A stretch of DNA of 64,000 nt. Source: Eunapius fragilis. Taxonomy: Eukaryota > Porifera > Demospongiae > Spongillida > Spongillidae. The first letter of the stretch is position 1; every line of letters begins with the position of its first letter. A model generated the notes under the pieces. That model searched no databases and was not told the DNA's origin. It was given only the letters and a program-made list of their open reading frames with translations. The DNA lies in contig OY811974.1 of NCBI GenBank assembly GCA_963681505.1, forward strand, positions 557,189-621,188, given 5' to 3'. Shown piece after piece: positions 35,601-48,151 of the stretch. The position numbers and the translations under genes are program-made.

Positions 35601-38600
35601 TGGCTCTGGGAACAGCTGCTGTGGGGTCTGTAAAGTGGAGCACAATGTATAAAAGGAAAGGCAAACTAAGCATTGGATGGATCGATTGACGCACGTTATA
35701 TTAAATGTTATTCCCTCTTCCCCAGTACAATTAGGCACCTCCCCTCCTTCCCAGTACACTTGACCATTAGCCGCCTCCCTTCCCTCCTCCCCAGTACACT
35801 TGCCTTAGTACACTTCTCCAAGAATACACACACTTGGGTTGAGTCGCTCTGTCAAAAAAACATTCAAATTCCAATTAATGCAAACCAATGAACACATAAT
35901 ATACACAGCACTAACCAGGTCCTTGACAACGGCAGCCCAGATGGTATCAAATGTATCGTTGATGATAATAGAACACTGAACAAAGGCAAGAGACCTTCTT
36001 AAACCCTTGAACAAACGCACACACACAAATGCACACACACACACACACACACACCAGAAATTCCAAACCGCCTAGACTCGAGCAGACCTTCAATGCAACC
36101 ATCATTGCCTCAGCCTATATAATAGGGAGCAAGCAAGCAAGCATGATAACACTACTACTGCTCTTAAATAAATTAATAAATTTATATACACATGTATTTG
36201 TTTTAACAGAGCGTCTCCGTAATTTCAGACCCAAAAGGACAATTATTTTGGGCGCGTTGCCAAAACCAAAAAATCGGGAGAAGCGATTAATAAGACTCTG
36301 AGACCGTCGAAACAAACTTTATTGAGTGCAGAATGCACCCAAAGTTTTAGTTATCTTACAACTGTACGACTACCACGAGGTATAGGCTGCCGAAGTTAAG
36401 CAGTCTACATTCGTGAAATAGCACTTAGCGACCGAAATAAAAGGTTCGATAGGCCGTGTGACGACAAGTTCATCAATGCTGATGGGCAAATGGGCTTTTA
36501 TTACTTACGTTCGCTCATATATAACGACCTCTAGCACTTTCAGCTGCATGTATGTACACGCACCGAGTGCGCATATCCATTACGCGTCTATTTCTGATAC
36601 ACTATTGTTCAATGCAAGGCAACATAAATGCACACCTAGCATAGCATTATGTTCCTTCTTAGCCATTGACTTCAGGTTTGACACTTTAGCTGTAATGTAT
36701 TTATCGCTGGGAATGTCTAAAGGGATAGAGCCATCTTCCTCCATGAAGTGTTGCTTTACAATCACGAGAATTTATGCGATCTAGCTGGTGATGTTTCTTA
36801 ACACCTGATCAAAAGTATTCTTGATGAACTCAGTATATGTCGTTGAGAACTTTGATTTCTTCTGCGTCCTGCCAGATTTCTACTTTTGTAGAAGGCTTGA
36901 AATCTCCGTTTTTATTTCCTTTTCGCCTGGTAATGAGTACCGGTCTGGATAACGCTCTTGTAACGTTTCTAGCATTATTGCTGGAGACATCTTTTCCGTT
37001 TCTGTTTGTACACCACAGTCAAACATCTCCTTGATCTTTGTGCGATATAAATGAACATATGCATGTCGTTCCATAAGTGCCACCATGAGCAGGACGCCAG
37101 GCCCACCCCTGACGTTTTAAACTTGATTGAGGAATTTCTAACTGCTGTGAGAGCAGGTACTCAACCACATCATCCTTCCCACTTCTTACTTTCAAAACAC
37201 TGTGGATAAGATCATTTACACAGCGTACAGCAATTGCCACAGCAACCATACGTGGTGGAGGTTGCTGAACATAGACACCTGTAAAATCCTCCATTTTCTT
37301 CTCTGTTTGCTGGCTGCGTAGTGTGCGAGGCCTTTTCAGACCAGCAAGCTTTAAACACTTTACCACTTTAACTCCTGTCACCATTTGCTTGGACTAATCA
37401 TTCACTGGGCCATAAAACATGTACTGCTCGACAGCTGGGAGCGTCTTCGGGGCTACATCTAGATCTTGTAAATCTGCCTCCAATTCAATTTGAGCAGCTG
37501 CACATTTTCTAAGACACTTTCTTGATCAACTTGAGTTGGTGCAAATGATTGCTCTTGAATATTGCAGTCAAATACAATGCCACTCCCGACTCCACTGTAG
37601 GTGAACACTCGTACCTTGAAGGCAATTGCTGTCTGGCTACAAGGCAGCAGATACTCACGGTCCAATTCTTTCCAGAAAGAAAATGTCATTCAATCTACGT
37701 CTTCATTTTTTCAACAACTGGGGCAATAATGAGGGATAGGTTTGCAAGGTTTGGTCAATCTAAGCCAACAAGCTGCACAAATGAATTCTGCAAGCCACCT
37801 CCCCAAGCAAGAGCAGCTGCCAACCCTTTTGCTGTTAGATTCAGTGAAACCAAATGCGCCCCACACGTCCTTCCTCGTTTCAATTAATTTTCCACTTGTC
37901 ACCATAGCTGAAGGCGTGCCAGCATCAGGTACATCATCAACAACCATATCTGTGAGGGACTTCCGTGCCTTCTTAGATGCACACCTTGTTGAGTACTCGA
38001 GTGCAGGCCCTGCACTACCATCTGATTTCTTAGGCCGTCCCCTTGTCCTTAGTATTGCTACCTCCCCCCGGGGGATTCACCATCACACGCACATTGACAG
38101 CATTTGCATTTGCTTTGACAACCAGGAACTTTGCAGGCTCCATCATGATGGCCACAATCCTCGTATCGTACCGCACTGTTTACTTTCGGAATTAATTGAC
38201 TAGTACCCAGACTCGCGTGTGGCAGCCAAGCATATAAAGGCAATAGTGCTTTTTCGACTGAAACATTAATGTATTGCCGCACTTACTTAATGTCCTGCTT
38301 ATTCGATGTATGTACACACATAAGATTTGTCTTTCACAGCTAGTTCATGCAAATTTTCGCTAAACCCGAATTGCACCAAACCCCCAAACCGCTCGTCTCT
38401 GACAATGGATAGTTCTTCAGCTCATCAAGTGGAATCGCAAGCAATGTCGTTTCTTAGTACATCACAGGTTTATCTGACACAATTAAACTGTAGGATGCTT
38501 ATATCTATTCATCCCTATTTTATGACCTCCTACAAGCGCCCAAAATTTTGGGTCTGAAATTACGGAGATGCTCTGTTAAAGAACAAATAAACCAACTAAC

Positions 38601-40464
38601 CTGAGTGGAGCTTTTTTCCAACTCGCTGTGCACAACGTCAATCAAAACCTTGCATTCCTCACAGCTTATTATTCCCTTCGGCATGTGGAGGGACTTTGGT
38701 TGAGAAAGGGCGACCTTTGAAAAGAAGTTTTGCTAATGTCAGTGGTGTGACCACAGGTGTGTGGGTCATTCCTCCTCTTATGAGCAAGAGTTGTGACTCA
38801 CGTCTTCCGATTTTGCTCTAACTTCTCATATATGTTGGTCTTGATATGAAAATGACTTGTACCATTTATTGTGTTAATAACGTTAATGGTTTACGAAATA
38901 TGCGCCACTGAATAATTAATTTTTTCGTAAACGTTGCAACTTGGCACACTCATATCTTGGCTGCTATGCAATTGACAGCTTGGTTTTTGGCATCGAATTG
39001 AAGGCCATGATGAGTAGAACTGATCTATGGTGATTATTTTGGGGAGTGGGTAAAGGGTTAAATTTCTAGCTTCATCAAAGTACCTTTTTAAAATATAGAG
39101 GTGTCTACCACGTGAAATACAAGTTTTTTATTTTACACAACTGAAGGGACTATCAATGTCTATACGCTTCAGAAAAAAAAAGTTTGTATATTGATTACCT
39201 CTGAGAACCACACGAGATTTTACCAGAGGGCGCCATTTTTGTCTCATCAAAATTCACTTTTGTTTACATACGTTGCAAGTGGTGTTATGTAATCGAGCTA
39301 CCCACGTGTGGTTTTATCAAATAGCATGAATCAGCAGTTTGTGTTTCCTTATTTGGGGCGTGGATTAGATCGAGGGCCTGAATATAGTGCTGTGAAGGAG
39401 CGCTGGGTCCATACTTGTGTTCTTATTCTTCTCCGAGTCTGGGATGAAGGCGGCGAGTCAGGAAGCTGCACTATTCCACGACGTGCCGTATGTGGAAGTA
39501 CATCATGATCAGGAGCGACGTGCACTGGCAGTATATCGGTAGAGGGTCGCGGCAGATCGGTAGAGGGTCGCGGCAGATTGGTAGAGGGTCGCGGCAGATC
39601 GGTAGAGGGTCGCGGCAGATCGGTAGAGGGTCGCGGCAGATCGGTAGAGGGTCGCGGCAGACGGTAGAGGGTCGCGGCAGATCGGTAGAGGGTCGCTCCT
39701 GATGTACTCCCAATGCTTCCACATACGGCACGTCGTGGAATAGTGCAGCTTCCCGACTCGCCGCCTTCATCCCAGACTCGGAGAAGAATAAGAACACAAG
39801 TATGGACCCAGCGCTCCTTCACAGCACTATATTTAGGCCCTCGATCTAATCCACGCCCCAAATAAGGAAACAAACTGCTGATTCATGCTATTTGATAAAA
39901 CCACACGTGGGTAGCTGTGGTAAGACGATTACATAACACCACTTGCAACGTATGTAAACAAAAGTGAATTTTGATGAGACAAAAATGGCGCCCTCTGGTA
40001 AAATCTCGTGTGGTTCTCAGAGGTAATCAATATACAAACTTTTTTTTTCTGAAGCGTATAGACATTGATAGTCCCTTCAGTTGTGTAAAATAAAAAACTT
40101 GTATTTCACGTGGTAGACACCTCTATATTTTAAAAAGGTACTTTGATGAAGCTAGAAATTTAACCCTTTACCCACTCCCCAAAATAATCACCATAGATCA
40201 GTTCTACTCATCATGGCCTTCAATTCGATGCCAAAAACCAAGCTGTCAATTGCATAGCAGCCAGGATATGAGTGTGCCAAGTTGCAACGTTTATGAAAAA
40301 ATTAATTATTCAGTGGCGTATATTTCGTAAACCATTAACGTTATTAACACAATAAATGGTACAAGTCATTTTCATATCAAGACCAACATATATGAGAAGT
40401 TAGAGCAAAATTGAAAGACGTGAGTCACAACTCTTGCTCATAAGAGGAGGAATGACCCGTGTGC

Positions 40465-40519
<55 letters not shown>

Positions 40520-43500
40520 GTATGTCAGTGTATACTGTGTGTCGGATAACAGCCGAACAATTTTCCGATGCAATTTTACAACTTGTCCGGCCGATTTTGC
40601 ACATGTGCAGTAATGATTTTTGCGGGCAATCTTATCGTAACTAATTGAATTTGCGGAATTCAATAGTTGGGGTAAGGGCCTAGATTCTAGCATGACTCGT
40701 CTGATGCTGCTTTCCCTATCAACATGGGTCACTAAGGGTGTTTTCGCATTAATACAGGGATGCATGAATTTCAGTGTTGCCGGTCGTTCGTCGTACACAG
40801 GGCGAATGTATCTAGGCGACCATTTGTTGTGAGTTTTCTCCATCATAGTATCATATTACTAAAGTTAGCACTATATAGCTAGCATACGCGTCTTCAATGT
40901 GCTGTCGTCGTAGTTTAGAAAACTGAAGGGACTTTTGGGAGTACTTTTTAGTAGTGCGGACAAGACGCTCAGAAACAATCTTTCCTTAGCACTCAGTGTG
41001 TTGAACAAGGGCGACAACGACCGCATTTAGATTGTGGCAGCTGCCAATTGGCAATTATGTGTGCGTTTTTGTTACCTAATACATAAAACAATGCCCGACC
41101 AATTACATAACATGTCAGGTCAAATATCGTAATGGCCTGACGTCGTGTCAGGACAATTATGGAATGTTATCTGACACACTGGTGTATGTGTGCTTAGTGT
41201 GTACACACTGGTGTATGTGTGCTTTGTGTGTACACACTGGTGTATGTGTGCTTTGTGTGTACACACTGGTGTATGTGTGCTTTGTGTGTACACACTGGTG
41301 TATGTGTGCTTTGTGTGTATACACTTGGTGTATGTGTGCAGTGTGTACACACTGGTGTATGTGTGCTGTGTGTGTATACACTGGTGTATGTGTGCAGTGT
41401 GTACACACTGGTGTATGTGTGCTTAGTGTGTATACACTGGTGTATGTGTGCTTTGTGTGTACACACACGCGTGCATACACACAAATAAACGAAAATAAAC
41501 CTCATCCGGTAGGCACGGTAACAGGAGTACTTGACCAGCAGAATCTTACAACATCGTCTTCATGCAGCAAAGCACATTTACTTGTCCCACCTGCTCCAAC
41601 CCACCATGCATAACCCATATACCCCCGGCTACCCCCCCCCCTCCTAAATCCGCCTCTGCACACACACACACATACACCTATCCCACACCCACCATGTACA
41701 CCTACAACCTACACAAAAGTACTTACCTTTGCAGGTGGTATGGCACTAGTACAGATATTGAGCTTCACACATATGACGTTTGGTTCCTATTACAACACAC
41801 CAGGTATGAATTACACATATACACATGCACACATACTCATGCATTACAGACACACACACACATTATATACACCAGCATTTACCAATTCTTTTTCCAGCAG
41901 GGCCCATATGGTGTTGAAATACGCCTCCACAAACACGTCGCACTGAATCGCGCAGCAAAGAAACAAACGATTAATTTTTTAAAAATTTACCTCATTGGCC
42001 CCACCCCTGCCAAGTGCCCAGACTTACATCAGGACCGAGGGTCCCCAGGTAGCTGCACAGTTCCATCACCAAGTCCTCGCCTTCTAGCTGTGGGGAGAAC
42101 AGTGATAATGATTACGTTATGTTTGTGCTAACTGAACCCAAGAGATCCCTCCCTACAGATCATACATGTACAATGGCCCCCTACAAGAGATCCCTCCCTA
42201 CAGATCATACATGTACAATGGCCCCCTACAAGAGATCCCTCCCTACAGATCATACATGTACAAGGACCCCCTACCCCGTGGGGTTAAGAGCTTAAAATAA
42301 TTCTTTACATGGCTTCTAACCCTTTGTACAGAGAAGTGGCAAGGGACAAATACATATACTCTTAAGTACAGGGGGTATGGTGCGGCGTGACAATAGGAAG
42401 CCAACAGTTGCAATTGTTCAGATTTCAGCTCAATTCAGATGTAGAAATAATACGTGCAGCTGCTGAGGTATGCCAATACAGTGCAATAAAGCACTGTTAA
42501 TTAACTATTAACATCACAAAGCTTTACACTAGTTAACTACCACAGTATGAAACATTGGTTAGATTAGATACATACTTATATTGTTACGCAGAATACTGTG
42601 AAAATGACTGTGTAAACAGTAGTTGATCAGCCAAGGAAGGCATGCATCGGGGGTGACCCTCTTCAACTGCTTATAACTAGCAATAACTAGCCCTTCATAA
42701 TTGATTATGGGGGGGGGGGGGGGTAAATAGATAGGATATGTTCCCTACAGACAGGACTACACAACTGGGAGTGAAGTGGGTGCATAAACAGTGAAGTGGT
42801 AAAAGGCCTGCTTCATTGCTGTTCTTTTTCTGACACAGATTCTATTAGTTCAACCCAAGGGACAACACAACCACGCATTCAGCAAAAGAACCATTGGTGT
42901 CTGCAGTGTGCACAGGCAAGCCAACAGTCAACACTAGTTGGCAGCCGATGTTTTACATGTTATAACATGTTCTAGAAGTACATAGTGGACAAGTCGAAAT
43001 GAACTTGAGTTTGGGACTGCTTTAATTAACACAGTTGCAATGTTCTATTACAAGCAACATTGCAATGGTTACTCAGTTGGGACGGAAGTATTAGGCGATA
43101 GGCTGGTGCTCTTCAATTAGGAAAGCCCAACATGCTCGATTACATAAATCATTGAGGCCATGTGACCTGCAGTCTTATCTAGGATCCCATGGCAAATACG
43201 GAGTTTTCTCCGAGGGCACGTGCCACTCCTCCCCAGGCCCCACGCTACTACCACCTGGGCTATTGTCTCAACCTTTCGGGCATATAACCAACGGGGCTAC
43301 TCAAAATCGCTTTACAGATATGCAGTACATAGCTGATTGGCAATGGTTAATTAACTGCTTGTTCAGCATTATACTGTATGCTAATGCTTTAGTCAATGAC
43401 TAATGGTCACACTTTGGCGGTTATTAATAAAAACTAATACGGTTGAAATACTATTTGAAATTTTAATACATGAATCTACAGGGGTTATACATGAATCTAT

Positions 43501-45290
43501 ATACATATTTGATAATTAGGGTTTGGTACTCCCAGAGATAACTAACTGGTAACAATGATCTCACAATGGGTACTCCTTCATCACCAAAGAACTTCCTCAC
43601 GGCCTTCCATGATGGTCAGAACAGGTTGATCACAGCCGATATTTGCAAATGTAATATGTCGTCGTCATTCTAATTATACATGCAGTTACGTATTTTAACG
43701 TGCAAGTACGGGTATATGCACATTGTGTGTGAATGGTGTGGTATGGCGTTGTTAAAACAGGAAGCCAACACAGTTGCAATCGTTCAAAAGTTAACACAAT
43801 TCATATGTAGAAATTTTTTAAATAATGTACACAAGGCGTAATCTCTGTGTGAAGTATCCATTTGAACCCTATACATGTACTTATACACGTATATCGCATG
43901 AGGGTATTCTTGGCTAATAATCGCAGCAATAGACATTAAAGTGCTCAACAAACCACACCCGCATGCATAGAAGTACGGAAATATTTTATATTAAATGCAC
44001 GCAAACACATGCCACACAGACACACACATACACACACACACACACGTATTACCTTGGTGACATTTTTTGCCATCAATGCCTCAATATATTCAGTTAGAAG
44101 GGTGCACATTTCACAGTTAGACTGCATAGGTTTACGGATGGCCTGAAAGAAACAAAACGTGATCTCAAAAAAGTTACACACTGAATGCTTAGACCACACC
44201 CAATCACACTCATGAATCCTTTGTAATTTATGGATTCCAAAATGCATTAATAGTTAGTTTGTGTATGCACTGCCTACAAACAAACGCTGACAATTACCTC
44301 TAAAGATGGCTGCAGACTTGTACACACATTCAGCTTCACACACACAACGTCGGGTTCCTAAACATGCAACAGAATGATTAATCTGAACAACCGATTTAGT
44401 CCATCACGGACGCAATCAAACTCCACAATTTACCAGATCGCTTTCCAGCAGGGCCCACACAGAATCAAAGTTAGTCTGTATGAATGCCTGACACTGCAGT
44501 GAGGGAGAACAGAAGAAACATCATGTATTCATGCACACATCATATTAGGGGAGGTACCCAAGGTAATTATAGAGCTACCAGATACATATCTGCTCATCAC
44601 GCACAGTAAGGTTGGAACCAGCAACTAACTAGTTCATTCTGTGGTTTGTAAATGCAAAGTCAATTGGACAAATCTATTATCCTTGCGTACAGTTTATACA
44701 GTAATGCAATTATGCAATGCAATAACTATGTGGCATTAGGGAGGGGTGTGTGTGTGTGTGTGTGCAGAAACCATACGCGCATTCATTACCATAGACACAG
44801 AAATCACATGATGAAATAATCATGTGATTTCTTTGTGTTATGGTAATGAATGCACATGTGTAGAGTATAATTCACATGTGTACACTAGGAAAGAGATTAC
44901 ACCTACATGTATGTTACAGTACCAGCTTGCAAGCAACGGGGAAAATAAGGCATATTCATGGTGGAGTTGGGAAAGCTGTTGGTGCACATAGCACACCCTT
45001 ACCGCTTTCATCAATAAAAATTCATCGGGTGAAGGCCCGTCCAGATCGATCGATATCGATAGGTGAAAGCAGTTAGGGCTTGCGCTATGAACAAGATGAG
45101 TACGCCATATTTTCCGTTGTTGCGAGCCAGTGCTACATATAACCTAGCAGCTGCTGGTTCCCTCCTTGCAGACGTACAGATAATTACAATGTACCTCTGG
45201 TGCAAGGCTCCCCAGATAGGTACACAGGTTCAGCACGTAGGTCTCTGCTTCAGCCTGTTGTGAAAGGACAATCAGCTTGACTTGCATATG

Positions 45291-45331
<41 letters not shown>

Positions 45332-46924
45332 TCCATCACCTTGGTGACATTATTATGCATAAGCTTCTCCACGTATTGACTTGCAAAGGTGCAAAGGTCA
45401 CACTCCACAGATCCCTTTGGTGACTTGATCAAAGCCTATAGGAGTCACATTTGAAAATGAAATTTAAAAAAATAATCCATTACTGGGTGCAAGTAAGTCA
45501 ACAGTGGACTTCGAAAGTACAGCTTGGGTGTGGTGTGGGTGTGGCCTCCGTGTTAAGGCTCTGTGTGCAGCTGATTGCTCCATTATCCCAGTAGCACAGG
45601 AAATTTTTAGTGCCCACCCTGCGCCACCACATGCACACCCTCCCTGCACCACCACACCCACCAGTGCACCACTACACCCTCCCCACCCCACCCCACCCAC
45701 CAGTGCACCACTATGCCATAATGGCAACCAGGCTTTCAAGAAAACACTAATAGCAGTGGGGGAAAGGTCAAAATGGTTGGGTTCAGAGGTACCCCCCCCC
45801 TCCACTCCCCCCTCCACTCCAAGATATGAATTTCAAAGTCTTGTTGACAACTAGTTTGCCAACAAAACTGCATTAATAGAATTCCTTTAGCTCAGATAGC
45901 GAGGGGAAAAGTTTCATACTCAGCTACCAGGGTTTCCACTTGGACGGGGTGTTAATCATTTGAGATCTCACAAATTGTGCCCCGGGGAGCTGGGAGCACG
46001 TAGGCTTAAAGATGCCTGCCTCATGCTTAGCTGACAAGAGGTGTAATTCCCATTGCACTTGGGTATAGTTGATTGTCTGCCCGAAAGGGGGGGCAGGCAA
46101 CAGCCAGGTGTGTCACAAGGGTGTGCTGACCCCCCCACCACTGAGCCCGACAGGAACCATGGGGAAATGCTGGTTCCTCTTTGCTCAGCCCACACCTTGA
46201 CGCTGGTCAAGGTAAGGTGGTTAGGTCAGGGTAGAAGCCTGACTACCTCAATAGGCCCAATCAACTGCCCCCCCCCCCCCCCCCCACTTACTGTACTGCT
46301 TAACACATGCATTCAGGCCCAGGCTCAGACCTGCCCCATGGCACCCCTGGGGGCATGCATGTAAGCCCACCATCATCACACACAACACACATCCTCTTAG
46401 TTCTACCCTGGAGGGGCTTATGTCTTTCAACCCGTGCGTTTAGTTTCACCTTTGGTAAACAAGGCATTCAGTTTAAAAACATTTGCTGACATTGTATGGT
46501 GGCCAAGGATAGGTGGTCAAGGATATGGTGGCCAAGGGTTAGGGTACAAAACTGATAGCTTATTTCTTGGGGGGGGTCCAGCTGCACACTAAGCTGAATG
46601 CCACAGTCTGGTTCTTATGGGTCAACTTGCAAGGTCAGTTGTCATGGTCAAATGCTAAGTGTGGCTTTAAACTGAACCCTGTATAGCAGGCACACAACAA
46701 CATTGTCCACAGGTCCATCCCCCTCCATCCCCCCCCCACCCTCCCTCTGCTTCATCATCCTTCTCCCCCACGATGCCTTTCCTCCCTCACACCACCGTCC
46801 CTCTTCCCTTCCCCCTGTACAGAAAACCACTACTAACATTAACAATACCTTGGAGCCAGTGCAGTATCCGAGTTTGTAACAGATCACGCTTGGGTCCTAA
46901 CGTTAGAAATGGCAACGCAGTAAC

Positions 46925-46994
<70 letters not shown>

Positions 46995-47463
46995 TTGTAT
47001 CGAACTATGTACGTAAAACACCATGGTGAAAACAACCGCTGATTGGATTTAGACCATTTCAAGAATAACATTCAATAGAGCCAATGAACAGAAATATTGC
47101 GGTTCAATATGGCAATCATTTTATAATTTCGTTTGAAACAATGGTCTTATTATTCATGTAACCTCTGCCACGCATTCACACACAGCATGGCTTTGCAGAG
47201 ACTTACGACTTCTTCGACGACAAAGGCCCATATGACATAGAAATCTTTGCCCACTAGACTGTGACACTGCACACAAAAACAGGAAGCTGATGGGAGTGGT
47301 CAACAATGTGAGGCACACCTACCACTGTTGCTAGGCTACCCAGAGAGTCACACAACTTCAGCACAAATGTTTGTGCATCTTGCTGCAGAAAAAGAGAGCA
47401 CATAGTAAGTACAATTGGTTGGGACAAGGTGTCCCAGACCACCATGTGTGGGCATGCATGTGG

Positions 47464-47506
<43 letters not shown>

Positions 47507-48070
47507 TATGTGTGTGTGTGTGTGTGTGTGTGTGCATTCCATTTACTAGTGCATGAAAATAATATTTTTATCTGGCAGAAATTAACGTTACCAATATGGA
47601 TGTGCTTAATTAAGACGTGTGAACACGTTAAACTTATGTGTGAAAATGAACCCAGGAGGCAATGCACAGGGACAATCTACCAGTAATCCAGGTCATCTGG
47701 AAGTTTTGCAACAATACAATGCTGTTCTTGTAGCGCTTACACACACATCACAGAACAAAACAGCGACGTGGACATTATCGCGTTCAAGTTCACAGCGAAG
47801 CCAGACGAGCGTTTGGTGATCGCGATCATTATCTTGTTGCCATTTATCGAAGGTTGCTTTGGTTACTTGTCACTTAGGTGTTTTTTTATACAACTAGGAC
47901 CAGGGCTTTCACTGTATCAAAATCACTTGCGCGTTTTTGTCCGACCATTTTGTCCGGATGGCTAATTGACCGCCGGACAATAGACTAAATTAGCCGGACA
48001 AATGTCCGGTGTCCGGCCGTTATAATTGTTCCTGAATGCATGTGAACATGTTTGATCGATGGTGTCATGT

Positions 48071-48151
<81 letters not shown>

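Noticed and set aside
39349-39873. Protein gene in the 38.8-40.5 kb palindrome
   Set aside because: The open segment occurs as inverted copies in both arms and runs through the central 20-bp satellite. No start context, splice sites or family resemblance.
41157-41613. Overlapping Cys/Val and His/Thr-rich ORFs
   Set aside because: Frames through the ~30-bp GT-rich minisatellite.
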